Assembly: GCF_002075795.1 (NCBI RefSeq)
Contig: NZ_CP020472.1
Span: forward strand, 603,001 to 667,000
From: Shewanella japonica
GTDB lineage: Bacteria; Pseudomonadota; Gammaproteobacteria; Enterobacterales; Shewanellaceae
Reading direction: 5' to 3'
Length of the DNA: 64,000 nucleotides
The translations under genes were made by a program, and so were the position numbers. The notes beneath the pieces were generated by a model. The model saw only the letters and a list, made by a program, of their open reading frames with translations, had not been told where the DNA came from and made no database searches. Within the stretch, counting starts at the first letter, position 1. The number at the start of each line of letters is the position of its first letter. Positions 53,971 to 63,612 of the stretch are shown here, one piece after another.

Positions 53971-55815
53971 TTAAGATTTAGCTTCGATTTCGTTTTCTAC
54001 TTCTAATTCTTCTGGAGATTTGAGTACATCTTTGGGTTTTGTCACACTGCCAATAGGGGGGTATGCCACACTGTCTTTAAATTTATCACGGGTGTCTTCG
54101 CTGTAATTAGGGAATGGTAGCTCTTCTTCCTCAATCAGTTGGCGAATCGTTTGTTCTGCCCGTTGCTGCACTTCTAAATCAGCAGGTACGGCATTATTTA
54201 ACACCACGTTTTGACCTATTGGCGCAATGTGAATATCGAGCTCTTTCATAATATTCAGCAAATGAAAATTTAAGTCTTCGGCAATACCAAAATATTCATT
54301 GATATCCCCTGTATCAATGTAGGCATTGACATTCACGACAAACGCATCACGTTCAATGGCTAAAAATCGGGCTCGCTGCGCCACTTCTAACACTCTGGGA
54401 TGTGATAACAGTAGTTTACGTAGCTCCATCAATAACATTTGCAGCTGTTCTTTAGTGGTATCAAGGCTAATACGTAAATCATGCTTATAGCGGCGGCGAT
54501 CGATTACCGAGAAGTTCTCTAATTCTTGAGAAGAGAAAACCGAGTTAGGAATATGCACTACGGTGCGATCGAGCTTTCGAATTCGAGTCGAACGCAAACC
54601 AATCTCTTCAACCACTCCTAAGGTCGCACCAAAGCGACAAAAGTCCCCAGGTTTAATTGGTCTTGCGGCGTATAACGTCAGCGCGCCAAACACATTTTCT
54701 AATGGTTTTTGCGCGGCTAAGGCGATGGCCAAACTGCCGACACCTAAACCTGTCAAAATGGTTGCCATGTTATAGCCTGAACTTTCAAACCACATCAGAG
54801 CAATGATGACGACGATGATGATTTTAAGAATGGCTACCATAGGGCGGAGTAAGGCTACACTGTAGCTTTTATCTTGGTCGTGAAGTTGTTTAGATTTATA
54901 GGCTGCGTAGAGCTCGACTAAACCGATTATTAAAATGGTGTTGGCGAGATACAGCAAGGTACTGTTATCAAACCATACTCTTGCTCTAACGGATAATCCG
55001 AGTGCGAGTGCTGCATACTGTAATAACGATAAGTATAAAAACCAGCGCAAGCTGCGACCACAAAAACGAGTAACACCAGCAATAGCAGATTCGAAATGCT
55101 TAGCGATATTCATTGCTGCAAGGCTGATAAGGCCGGTACCAATCCAGCCAAACAATATGCTTAGACCCAAAATCAGCAGTTGCCAGTTTTCCATATAAAA
55201 AGCGCTGAATTCAGGTAAGAAGTTCGCTAAAGCTTCGATTTGTGGACTATATCCGTATTCATCCCATAGTTCAGGGATTTTGGCCACTGTGGCATTAGAA
55301 ATCTTCCAGATTTTGCCCCCTTTTCCGTCAGGGACATGCTGCATATAAACAGGCACTGGGCCAGTATTGGTTTCTAATACTCCAAGTAAGTCTCGATAAC
55401 TGGGGAGTTTGTCATTTAAGTGGCCTGTAGGTTGGTCACTGATTTGTGACAGGTCAATGATGTTTTGTTTATTCCAAAGAATCGACAATTTACGCAGTAA
55501 TTCAGGGCCATCCTCGGGGTTAATGCCTTTAGGGAGATAGCGTAAATCAACAAATTCGGCAGCGGTTTGCCAGTCATCTTGCTCAACGGCTTGGCTTATG
55601 GCTATTAATGTAGACAGTGGTGTTTCACCGTCACGGGTTAATATTAACCCCCCTTGAGCCTCAGCTATCGCTTCGCTGCGCTTTTCCGCTTCTGCCACTT
55701 TTTTTAGGTTAATTTCATCTGCAGCGAATGCTGAAAAGGCACCAAATTGAATGCTGAAGACCAACAGCATTGATAAAAAACTACGCCAGCAGATGTGCCA
55801 ATTGAGTTGTACCAT
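53971..55815 (-). CDS. MscS-family mechanosensitive channel with N-terminal periplasmic domain
   Basis: 614 residues: signal-like N-terminus (cleavage near FAADE), a periplasmic domain of about 170 residues, four to five membrane helices, and the MscS core. The pore helix region GLGVGSLAIALAAQKPLENV and the beta domain that follows (GDFCRFGATLGVVEEIGLRS, RTVVHIPNSVF) are characteristic. The channel opens under membrane tension to release solutes during hypo-osmotic shock. The extra periplasmic part is unlike the small MscS and places it with larger homologs of unclear tuning. GGGACAT precedes the ATG. Confidence 0.9.
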   Translation of the reverse strand: MVQLNWHICWRSFLSMLLVFSIQFGAFSAFAADEINLKKVAEAEKRSEAIAEAQGGLILTRDGETPLSTLIAISQAVEQDDWQTAAEFVDLRYLPKGINPEDGPELLRKLSILWNKQNIIDLSQISDQPTGHLNDKLPSYRDLLGVLETNTGPVPVYMQHVPDGKGGKIWKISNATVAKIPELWDEYGYSPQIEALANFLPEFSAFYMENWQLLILGLSILFGWIGTGLISLAAMNIAKHFESAIAGVTRFCGRSLRWFLYLSLLQYAALALGLSVRARVWFDNSTLLYLANTILIIGLVELYAAYKSKQLHDQDKSYSVALLRPMVAILKIIIVVIIALMWFESSGYNMATILTGLGVGSLAIALAAQKPLENVFGALTLYAARPIKPGDFCRFGATLGVVEEIGLRSTRIRKLDRTVVHIPNSVFSSQELENFSVIDRRRYKHDLRISLDTTKEQLQMLLMELRKLLLSHPRVLEVAQRARFLAIERDAFVVNVNAYIDTGDINEYFGIAEDLNFHLLNIMKELDIHIAPIGQNVVLNNAVPADLEVQQRAEQTIRQLIEEEELPFPNYSEDTRDKFKDSVAYPPIGSVTKPKDVLKSPEELEVENEIEAKS

Positions 55816-56299
55816 GCTTATGTCCCTAAAAAACCCGATAACTAAATCAAATATATGCGTTTTTACTGCATACTGCTAGACCGATTTATCATATTTTTCA
55901 CAAAGTTACTTATGTTGGTTAACTAAGTTGCCTATTCGATATTAATGACCAAGGCTCTTTGTTTGGTGCTGAAATTGGGTTGCCATTTTGAGACTGCATG
56001 ACTTATCAACCTTTTATACCAGCACATATATCAGCACAGCTCTGTTGATTATTTGGCTGATATAACACAGAGGGTTAAGTCATTTTTGGGTTCTTGCCCT
56101 CGATGAATAAATGACAATTTGATTAATACTTAGGTGATATTTGAAAAATGAGTAATCTTGCCTACACTGAATTTAACGATGATTCAAATAGTTAAAGTAG
56201 ATTTTAAATTAACCTATTTTTGCCCACTTTGAGGTTTATAAAACTCAATGGTGCTACTAAGCCAAGCCCAAATCTTCAAACAACAAGGAAAGTTGAATA
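55816..56299. other. Intergenic region between divergent MscS and DUF4345 genes
   Basis: 484 AT-rich bases. Promoters for both divergent units should be here. I see no gene and no strong hairpin. Confidence 0.4.
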
Positions 56300-56689
56300 A
56301 TGAAAACGCCTCAAATTTTTTTATTAGTCGCAGCTGCAGGGTTAACACCAATTGCACTCTCATATGGATTTTCTCCTTCAACCTCGCTGTCATTTCTTTT
56401 TAATATCGACGCTAATCCCGTCAATGTTGCCCATATATTTCGCGCTGTAATGGGGCTTTATTTGGCTTTAGTGCTTTTTTGGATTGCGGGAGCATTTAAG
56501 GAAGGACTGCAACTGCCAGCCTTGTATAGCTTAGTCGTATTTATGATGGGACTCGGGCTCGGTCGTTTACTCAGTATCATTGTTGATGGCATGCCTCATT
56601 GGTTATTAGTGGTTTATATGCTGCTGGAAGCAGGTTTTGCTGTCGTCGGTATCTTGATGATTAAAAAAAGCCAAGCTGAGCTGAATTAA
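56300..56689 (+). CDS. DUF4345 membrane protein
   Basis: 129 residues with four hydrophobic helices (IFLLVAAAGLTPIALSYGF; FRAVMGLYLALVLFWIAGAF; LVVFMMGLGLGRLLSIIVDG; LVVYMLLEAGFAVVGILM). The pattern HIFRAVMGLYLAL with later GRLLSIIVDGMP is the DUF4345 signature. The function is unknown. AAGGAAA precedes the ATG. It is the first gene of a three-gene unit with the sulfatase 65 bases downstream and the outer membrane protein after it. Confidence 0.88.
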   Translation: MKTPQIFLLVAAAGLTPIALSYGFSPSTSLSFLFNIDANPVNVAHIFRAVMGLYLALVLFWIAGAFKEGLQLPALYSLVVFMMGLGLGRLLSIIVDGMPHWLLVVYMLLEAGFAVVGILMIKKSQAELN

Positions 56690-56754
56690 CGGCTGATTTG
56701 GCTAGGTAACTTGAACTGATTCATTAATCTAGAGCGAAATAAAGGGAATTTAAT

Positions 56755-58287
56755 ATGAAGAACAAAGGTTCATTGAGCGCATGGGTGTTAAACCGACTGC
56801 CAATGCTGATTTTATTCACACTGACGAGCGTCACTTGTGGTGTCAACGCAGCAACAGATAAACCCAATATATTTGTTATTTTTACTGATGATATTGGTAT
56901 TTCAAATTTAAGCGCTTATCACAATGGTGTGATGAGTAGTGATACCCCCAACATTGATAGTATCGCCGAAAAAGGGATTCTAATGACGGATTATTATGCT
57001 CAACCGTCATGTACAGCGGGACGCTCCGCGTTTATTACAGGGCAGCTACCGGTTAGAACCGGAATGCATACAGTCGGTTTACCTGGCGGTCCAGTCGGGC
57101 TTAATGCCAACACGCCAACCCTTCCTGAGATTCTCAAATCCATGGGCTACATGACAGGCCAATTTGGTAAGAATCATTTAGGTGACAGAGATGATTTTTT
57201 ACCCACAATGCATGGATTCGATGAATATTGGGGCTGGTTGTATCACTTAAATGCTATGGAATATACCGAAGATCCTGATTGGCCTAAAGATGCAGATTTT
57301 CAATCTTTTGCGCCACGCAATGTGATCCATGCTAAGTCAACGGGCAAAGGTAAACAGTCTATTAAAGACGATGGCCCATTATCTATCGAGCGTATGCGCA
57401 CCTTAGATGATGAAGTAAATAAACATACGATAAATTTCATTGAGCGAGCCGTTAAAGCAGATAAGCCCTTTTTTACTTGGTATTGCCCTTCTCGCGGACA
57501 CGTTTGGACTCATTTATCACCAAAGTATGAAGAAATGCTCGGTAAAAATGGTTGGGGCTTACAAGAAGTCGTGATGAAGGATTTAGATGATCATGTGGGT
57601 GAAATGTTGGCCAAAATGGAAGAGTTAGGTATTGCTGATAACACCATCATCGTTTTCACTGCCGATAATGGCCCAGAGATCATGACTTGGCCTGATGGCG
57701 GAATGACGCCGTTTCATGGTGAAAAAGGCACAACTTGGGAAGGTGGTGTACGAGCACCGATGCTAATTAGCTGGCCTGAAAAAATCAAAGCAGGACAAGT
57801 GTTAAATGGCATGTTTGATGGTATGGACTTTTTACCAACCTTAGTGGCTGCAGCGGGCGGCCCCAGTGACCTTAAAAGAAAAATGCTTAAAGGACACAAA
57901 GGATTTAAAGCGCACTTAGATGGTTATAACCAATTAGATATGTTGACTAAAGGTGCGGCTTCAAAACGAAATGAAATTTTCTACTATGAGCGAGATAAGC
58001 TACAAGCAGTGCGAGTCGGGGACTGGAAAGCTCACTTTGTGGTACAGAATAATGGTTGGGCTGGTGCTAAAGAAGAATTAAATGCGCCATTATTATTCAA
58101 TTTACGTCGTGACCCTTACGAACGTGCCGCAGAAGAGTCTGGCATGTATTTAAAATGGATGGGACAAAAAATGTGGGCATTTGGCCCTGCCCAAGCTGCC
58201 GTGCAGCAGCATCTTGAAACCTTTAAAAAGTGGCCTCCAATGACTGCAGATACAGGTGCTGTAAATAATGGTGGTGTCGGTAACTGA
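56755..58287 (+). CDS. Exported arylsulfatase-family enzyme
   Basis: 510 residues with signal peptide (cleavage near NAATD). Metal ligands Asp45-Asp46 (FTDDIG) and Cys86 in SCTAGRSAFITG, the site of formylglycine formation, are present, with Arg90. Later FTADNGPE and GEKGTTWEGGVRAP complete the active site. The motif is CxAxR, not CxPxR, which suggests maturation by a radical-SAM anSME-type enzyme rather than the oxygen-dependent FGE; no such gene is in the window. The family hydrolyses sulfate esters, in a marine setting possibly of algal polysaccharides. It sits between DUF4345 and an outer membrane protein gene. Confidence 0.92.
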   Translation: MKNKGSLSAWVLNRLPMLILFTLTSVTCGVNAATDKPNIFVIFTDDIGISNLSAYHNGVMSSDTPNIDSIAEKGILMTDYYAQPSCTAGRSAFITGQLPVRTGMHTVGLPGGPVGLNANTPTLPEILKSMGYMTGQFGKNHLGDRDDFLPTMHGFDEYWGWLYHLNAMEYTEDPDWPKDADFQSFAPRNVIHAKSTGKGKQSIKDDGPLSIERMRTLDDEVNKHTINFIERAVKADKPFFTWYCPSRGHVWTHLSPKYEEMLGKNGWGLQEVVMKDLDDHVGEMLAKMEELGIADNTIIVFTADNGPEIMTWPDGGMTPFHGEKGTTWEGGVRAPMLISWPEKIKAGQVLNGMFDGMDFLPTLVAAAGGPSDLKRKMLKGHKGFKAHLDGYNQLDMLTKGAASKRNEIFYYERDKLQAVRVGDWKAHFVVQNNGWAGAKEELNAPLLFNLRRDPYERAAEESGMYLKWMGQKMWAFGPAQAAVQQHLETFKKWPPMTADTGAVNNGGVGN

Positions 58288-58356
58288 ATTTTGCTTTAAC
58301 TCGGTCGCTCCAGCCTTTGCCCAAGGCTTACTATGGAATTAAACAAGGAAGGTTTT

Positions 58357-59157
58357 ATGAAACGAAGTCCAGCATTGTTAGTAGTTTTTAACGCGTTTTT
58401 GTTCACTCTTGTCGGTGTTACAAGCCATACAGCGTTAGCAGAGGGGCAAGGGAACTCCATTAATGCTCCCGCATGGCAAAATAGTGTTGAAATCTATGGA
58501 ATGGCGTTGAATATCCGCGGCGATACGACCCTTCTTGATCAAAATCTGGAAGTAAATGTCGACCCTAAGTTTATATTGGATACCTTGGAAATGACCGCCA
58601 TGGTTCGCTTTGAGAGTATCTATGATAATCAATGGGGATATTACATTGATTATAGTTTCATGAAGCTCAATGGCGAAACGAATAACGTCTTGGATAATAC
58701 TAATAACTTGGTATTGAAGGGGGATATTGATATTCGCCAAGGGGTACTAGAGGCTAAAGGATTTAAGCGTTATGACTATGGTGATAGCACGTTAGATTGT
58801 ATGGTTGGCTTACGCTGGTGGGATAACGACATCGATATGCAACTGTATCGTAAAGACAATAATGCCATATTCAGTGACATTAACTTTGAAGATGATTGGA
58901 TTGACTTTGTGGTTGGTGTGCGCTGGATAAAACCGATAAATCAAGATTGGTTATTTTACATTAGTGCTGATGCAGGGATGGGCAGTGATACTGATTTTAC
59001 TACCGCTATTCAAACTGGCGCACGGTATCAAATTAACTCATGGTCTGATTTGAACTTGGCTTATAAATCCACTTGGGTTGATTACGATAATGAAGATAAC
59101 TTTGCTTATGATACGGCATCGCAAGGCTTTCTAATCGGTTGGGCAGCTTACTTTTAG
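58357..59157 (+). CDS. Outer membrane beta-barrel protein of the sulfatase operon
   Basis: 266 residues with signal peptide (MKRSPALLVVFNAFLFTLVG, cleavage near ALAEG). The rest alternates aromatic and polar residues (GYYIDYSFMKLNGETN; DFVVGVRWIKPINQDW; FLIGWAAYF at the end), a small barrel of about ten to twelve strands ending in Phe. AAGGAAGG precedes ATG 58357; eight more codons upstream are open. It is the last gene of the DUF4345-sulfatase unit and may serve export, uptake of products or enzyme anchoring; this is inference. Confidence 0.78.
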   Translation: MKRSPALLVVFNAFLFTLVGVTSHTALAEGQGNSINAPAWQNSVEIYGMALNIRGDTTLLDQNLEVNVDPKFILDTLEMTAMVRFESIYDNQWGYYIDYSFMKLNGETNNVLDNTNNLVLKGDIDIRQGVLEAKGFKRYDYGDSTLDCMVGLRWWDNDIDMQLYRKDNNAIFSDINFEDDWIDFVVGVRWIKPINQDWLFYISADAGMGSDTDFTTAIQTGARYQINSWSDLNLAYKSTWVDYDNEDNFAYDTASQGFLIGWAAYF

Positions 59158-59188
59158 CCTTAGCTGACGATTAAGAGTTGAATGTATA

Positions 59189-59225
59189 AAGGGCGCCCTA
59201 ATAGAAGTCGTTGGCGCCTTTTTTG
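59189..59225. terminator. Terminator after the sulfatase operon
   Basis: GGGCGCC and GGCGCC pair around a 15-base loop, followed by a run of seven T on the plus strand; it lies between convergent genes. Confidence 0.8.
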
Positions 59226-59238
59226 TGCCTTTATCTCA

Positions 59239-59769
59239 TTAATTTGCTGGTAGTGGATTACCTTTTAACGAGATTGCGTATCTCAGTAAGGTAAAGCCTT
59301 CATCTTCATATTGTCTGATAAACGTCATGCCTAACTTTTTAATGATGTTAACTGACCCAAGATTCACGTCCACCACTTCGCCGTAGACGATATCTAAATC
59401 CATGTGCTGCTTTGCAAACTCAATACAGGCTTGATTTGCCTCAGTTGCGTAGCCCTTTCCCCAAAAGTCTTGATGTAAACGGTAGCCAATATCGATAGCA
59501 TTTATTCTCGGATCATTTTTAAAACCACAAAAACCAATGACTTGATTTGTGGCTTTATGGACTACAGCCCAACGGGCAAAGCCGAACTTTTTATATTCCG
59601 CTAACCATATCTCTTGGATAATATTTTCAGCATCTTTTAGCGTGTTACATAAGCCTGCATCGCCAGTGTAGCGGTTGACTTCTTCTGAATTAAACTCAAG
59701 CACAGCCTTTGCATCGCCAAGATTAAATTCACGAATGATTAGGCGGTCAGTTTCAGTAATTATTGTCAT
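59239..59769 (-). CDS. GNAT acetyltransferase (RimJ/RimL type)
   Basis: 176 residues of the Acetyltransf_3 form: TDRLIIREFNLGDAKAVLEF at the N-terminus, IGFCGFKNDPRINAIDIGYR in the middle and FWGKGYATEANQACIEFA as the acetyl-CoA binding loop (the Q/RxxGxG/A motif is GKGYA). The family acetylates amino groups of proteins or small molecules; the substrate is unknown. AAGGATC precedes the ATG. It is followed, in the same direction, by nothing (its terminator region is shared with the sulfatase operon). Confidence 0.88.
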   Translation of the reverse strand: MTIITETDRLIIREFNLGDAKAVLEFNSEEVNRYTGDAGLCNTLKDAENIIQEIWLAEYKKFGFARWAVVHKATNQVIGFCGFKNDPRINAIDIGYRLHQDFWGKGYATEANQACIEFAKQHMDLDIVYGEVVDVNLGSVNIIKKLGMTFIRQYEDEGFTLLRYAISLKGNPLPAN

Positions 59770-59798
59770 TATGATCCTTATAAATTTTGCTATGCCAT

Positions 59799-60413
59799 TT
59801 AATTACAGAATTGACGTTCACATGGCACACCGTCAAAGTCACCATCCATTTGAGTATCAGGACAATGATTAATATAGAAAATCGCTTCTTCACATGATCG
59901 CATGTGGCTGCAGTGAGTTTTACCCGCCTCGCAGCTAAACTGCGGTGAAGATTTTGTCGATTGAGTCGGACTGTTATCTATCGTGACAGGCTGAACTAGA
60001 CTCGATTGACCGGGAGCATTCGTTACATCGTAGTAGGCTTGAATAGCAAATCTGCCAATGGCGATGACAATTAAGATAATAACAATGCGACTCATCGTGC
60101 CCGAAGCCGTGGTGGCTTTTTTCATTTTTATTGGTGGACGCTGCTTCGCTTGATGATTTTTGCCAGAGTTATGGCGAGATTTATGAGTAGGATTGATAGC
60201 CACACCTACGATGAGTGCTTTACCTGCTTTAACTTTTCCGTCAGCTTGCTGCTCTACAACATATTCAATTTTATCACCAACAATGGGCTTTCTAGCCATA
60301 TGTTTAAGGGTTGAGATATGGATAAACACGTCTTTGCCACCCTTATCAGGCTGGATAAACCCGAAGCCTTTACTGCCATTCCAGCGAACTAATCGACCTG
60401 TTTCCATCATCAC
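59799..60413 (-). CDS. Cold-shock domain / membrane helix / excalibur fusion protein
   Basis: 204 residues. The cold-shock domain (about 3-70; GRLVRWNGSKGFGFIQPDKG with FIHIS) has the RNP1-like GFGFI and RNP2-like FIHI motifs. A basic linker and one membrane helix follow (RIVIILIVIAIGRFAIQAYY, about 110-130). The C-terminus is an excalibur module (CEAGKTHCSHMRSCEEA, then DGDFDGVPCERQFC), a small Ca-binding domain usually outside the cell. Thus the RNA/DNA-binding part would face the cytoplasm and the excalibur part the periplasm. The function is unknown. The exact start (GTG 60413 or ATG 60410/60407) is open. Confidence 0.85.
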   Translation of the reverse strand: MMMETGRLVRWNGSKGFGFIQPDKGGKDVFIHISTLKHMARKPIVGDKIEYVVEQQADGKVKAGKALIVGVAINPTHKSRHNSGKNHQAKQRPPIKMKKATTASGTMSRIVIILIVIAIGRFAIQAYYDVTNAPGQSSLVQPVTIDNSPTQSTKSSPQFSCEAGKTHCSHMRSCEEAIFYINHCPDTQMDGDFDGVPCERQFCN

Positions 60414-60552
60414 TCGTATTATTTCCCTTTGAAAGGTTTATTGTTTTATACACATTATAAAATTCATTAAGCCTATGCTAGGTTATTAACAGAGCATAAT
60501 AAATTGTTTTTATCTGCGGCTTAGACATCTAGCTGTTCACAAGGAAGATAAC

Positions 60553-61902
60553 ATGAAATTACCAGCACGCTTTGCTGCTATACCCGTATCATTGTCATTC
60601 ACACTGGCTTTAGCCACAGCATTAAGCAGCACCTCACTTTATGCAGAAAATTTTGATGCTTCAGTGATGAAGTCTATGCCCAAACTTGAAGCGCTCTATA
60701 CTCATTTGCATCAATTTCCAGAGTTGTCTTATCAAGAAAAAAACACCAGCGCCAGAATGGCTAAAGAGCTATCAGAGCTTGGTTTTGACGTGACTGATAA
60801 CTTTGGTGGCTACGGTGTGGTAGGCATTTATAAAAATGGTTCGGGGCCAACGGTTATGATCCGTGCAGATATTGATGGGCTACCAATTGTTGAACAAACA
60901 GGTAAATCTTATGCTTCAAAAGTCACTACGGTTGATGAACATAATAATACCGTTGGGATCATGCATGGTTGCGGTCATGACATCCATATGACCAGCTTTA
61001 TTGGTGCTGCAGAACAACTGATGAAACATAAATCAGATTGGAAAGGCACATTAATGATGGTAGCTCAGCCCGCAGAAGAAGTCGGTGGTGGAGCCAAAGC
61101 TATGCTAAAACAAGGCCTGTTTAGCAAATTTCCCACTCCAGATAGTGTGATTGGTTTACATGTGAGTGCAGGCATTCCCGCAGGTAAAGTAGGCGTAGTA
61201 AGCGGTTATGCGCTTGCCAATGTTGATTCTGTGGATATTACTATTAAAGGTAAAGGCGGCCATGGGGCGTATCCTCATCTTACAATCGATCCCGTGGTGA
61301 TCGCAGCAAGAACAGTATTAGCACTGCAAACTATCCCAAGTCGTGAAGTATCCCCCCTTGAGCCAAATGTGGTTACTGTTGGCTCAATTCATGGTGGTTC
61401 TAAGCACAATATTATCTCTAACGAAGTTAAACTGCAGTTAACACTGCGCTCGTACAATCCTGATGTAAGGGAGCAGCAAATAGCGGCAATTAAACGCATT
61501 ACCAAAGGGATTGCGTTAAGTGCAGGCTTACCTGAAGAGCTGGCGCCTGAAGTGTATGTGCATGACGATGAAACGATTCCATCAACCTATAATGAGCCGC
61601 AATTAGCTGCAAAAGTACAAGCCAGTATTGAAACTGAAATTGGTAAGGACAATGTGGTTATCGCCCCGCCAGTCATGGCTGGCGAAGATTTTGGGTTGTA
61701 CGGCCGCACTGAGCAAAATGTGCCGATTACACTATTTTGGTTGGGGGGTGTAGAGCCCCAAAAGTATCAGGCCAGTCTAGATTCTGGTGAGCCATTACCT
61801 TCATTGCATTCGAGCCAATTTGCGCCAGATTATCCACTTACGATTAAAACTGGCGTGCGAGCGATGACCCGCACCGCAATGGATTTATTCAATGGTAAAT
61901 AG
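60553..61902 (+). CDS. Exported M20 amidohydrolase (hippurate / N-acyl-amino-acid hydrolase-like)
   Basis: 449 residues with signal peptide (cleavage near LYAEN). Metal ligands are present in the expected order: MHGCGHDIHM, PAEEVGGGAKAM, then VIGLHVS and later MAGEDFGLY. The inserted dimerisation domain contains GHGAYPHLTIDPV. The family removes acyl groups from N-acyl amino acids; periplasmic members feed amino acids or process peptides. AAGGAAGAT precedes the ATG. It is a single gene followed by ppiB 94 bases later. Confidence 0.9.
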   Translation: MKLPARFAAIPVSLSFTLALATALSSTSLYAENFDASVMKSMPKLEALYTHLHQFPELSYQEKNTSARMAKELSELGFDVTDNFGGYGVVGIYKNGSGPTVMIRADIDGLPIVEQTGKSYASKVTTVDEHNNTVGIMHGCGHDIHMTSFIGAAEQLMKHKSDWKGTLMMVAQPAEEVGGGAKAMLKQGLFSKFPTPDSVIGLHVSAGIPAGKVGVVSGYALANVDSVDITIKGKGGHGAYPHLTIDPVVIAARTVLALQTIPSREVSPLEPNVVTVGSIHGGSKHNIISNEVKLQLTLRSYNPDVREQQIAAIKRITKGIALSAGLPEELAPEVYVHDDETIPSTYNEPQLAAKVQASIETEIGKDNVVIAPPVMAGEDFGLYGRTEQNVPITLFWLGGVEPQKYQASLDSGEPLPSLHSSQFAPDYPLTIKTGVRAMTRTAMDLFNGK

Positions 61903-62005
61903 CATTTAAAACAGCGAGCAGATAACTCACGCTGATGATGTCACGCTATAATAGCCGTTATCAAAGGGGTGACGTCATCCCTTATTTAACTTAGGTATGA
62001 GCAAT

Positions 62006-62500
62006 ATGATTACGTTTACGACTAACTTGGGTGATATTTGCATTGAGCTTGAGATGGAAAAAGCGCCAGTCAGTTCAAAGAACTTCGTACAGTATTGTAA
62101 AGATGGCTTTTATGAGCACACGATTTTTCATCGCGTGATTAAAGGCTTTATGATCCAAGGTGGCGGATTTACTGCCAAAATGAAAGAAAAACCAACTCGC
62201 GATCCGATTGTAAACGAAGCTAACCGTGGTTTAAGCAATGTATTAGGCACCATTGCAATGGCGAGAACCGATGCGCCGCATTCAGCTACTGGGCAGTTTT
62301 TTATTAATGTTGCTGACAATACCTTTTTAGATCATACCGCTACGACCAATAATGGTTGGGGTTATGCAGTGTTTGGCAAAGTGATTGCTGGTATTGAAGT
62401 GGTAAAAGAAATTGAAAAGGCTAAGACAGCCACTATTGCAGGGCACGATGATGTTCCTAAAACGCCTATTATCATTGAAAAAGTCACGATTGCAGAGTAA
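62006..62500 (+). CDS. ppiB: Cytoplasmic peptidyl-prolyl cis-trans isomerase B (cyclophilin)
   Basis: 164 residues, the whole cyclophilin fold: NLGDICIELEMEKAPVSSKN, then FHRVIKGFMIQGGGF with the catalytic Arg and the FxMQxG-like segment, and SATGQFFINVADN. No signal peptide, so cytoplasmic PpiB rather than periplasmic PpiA. ATG 61997 is also open but AGG lies only one base before it, so ATG 62006 is preferred. It assists folding at proline bonds. Confidence 0.92.
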   Translation: MITFTTNLGDICIELEMEKAPVSSKNFVQYCKDGFYEHTIFHRVIKGFMIQGGGFTAKMKEKPTRDPIVNEANRGLSNVLGTIAMARTDAPHSATGQFFINVADNTFLDHTATTNNGWGYAVFGKVIAGIEVVKEIEKAKTATIAGHDDVPKTPIIIEKVTIAE

Positions 62501-62632
62501 GGCTTGTTTGGCTGAGTGAGCATTGTCTTAGCTTTTCTGAAAGCATGTATCGAAAGCATACGCCTTCGATACATTTTTTATTTCAATGTCATTGTGCTAG
62601 CGCCGAACGAACAAATATAAAAGGAAGCTCAT

Positions 62633-63424
62633 TTGAGCCTTACACCACAAGATAAGCTGCAGCTTGCTCAAGCAAAACAGTTACTCGATAACCCGGGACT
62701 TGCGGCTAAGATGACCGACTTTATTGGCACGCCAATCGAGAAAGGTTTTGCTATGCTGCCGAAAACCGTGAGTGAAGGGATTGGCAAGGTGACGCAAGCG
62801 GCGTTGATGAAGGCATCAAGTGCGGCGTTATTTACCATGAAAGATGTACCGGGCGAGCAATCATCTGATCGCTGGCACAAATTAGGTGTGGCAGTGAGTG
62901 GCGGTGTTGGCGGCTTTTTTGGCTTATCAGCATTGGCACTGGAGTTGCCTATTTCAACGACTATTATGCTGCGATCCATTGCGGATGTTGCTCGCAGTGA
63001 AGGCGAACAGCTCACCGATGTGCAAACTCAATTAGCTTGTCTTGAGGTTTTTGCGCTGGGTGGTGAGTCTAACGACGATGATCAAGCTGAAAAAGGCTAC
63101 TTTGCGGTGCGAACCGTTATTGCAAATTCACTGGCTGAAGCTGCTGAGTACGTTGCCGCAAAAGGAATTAGTAAAGAGGCTGGCCCTGCCATGGTGAAAT
63201 TAGTGGCAGTGATTGCAGAACGATTTGGGGTACAAGTCACTCAAAAAATGGCAGCGCAGGCAGTACCTGCAATTGGCGCAGCTGGTGGAGCAATCATTAA
63301 TACTTTGTTTATTGATCATTTCCAAGACATGGCAAGAGGCCATTTTATTGTGCGCCACCTTGAGCGATCGTATGGTAAGGAGCAAGTGAGATTAGCTTAT
63401 GACAGTTTGCTGATCGAAGGTTAA
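62633..63424 (+). CDS. EcsC-family protein
   Basis: 263 residues. The pattern of small-residue helices (GVGGFFGLSALALELPISTT then IMLRSIADVA, and GAAGGAIINTLFIDHFQDMA with RGHFIVRHLERSYG) is that of the EcsC family. The role is unclear; in Bacillus, EcsC accompanies an ABC exporter, but no such gene is here. The start is TTG 62633, with AAAGGAAG five to six bases upstream; no other start is near. It is a single gene. Confidence 0.85.
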   Translation: MSLTPQDKLQLAQAKQLLDNPGLAAKMTDFIGTPIEKGFAMLPKTVSEGIGKVTQAALMKASSAALFTMKDVPGEQSSDRWHKLGVAVSGGVGGFFGLSALALELPISTTIMLRSIADVARSEGEQLTDVQTQLACLEVFALGGESNDDDQAEKGYFAVRTVIANSLAEAAEYVAAKGISKEAGPAMVKLVAVIAERFGVQVTQKMAAQAVPAIGAAGGAIINTLFIDHFQDMARGHFIVRHLERSYGKEQVRLAYDSLLIEG

Positions 63425-63612
63425 AACACGTTAAATAGCACTTCAGCATTAACTTCTGAAATGACCAACAGCTTGGAACTCACTCCTTTCTTAAGTCCAT
63501 AATTAATCGTAACAATTAAACTGTGTGAACTTTCATCAAGACTCGTTATCTTAATAACATAAGCAATCATTAATGTTGACGTTATTACAAAATCAAAGGA
63601 TACGATTTCAGG

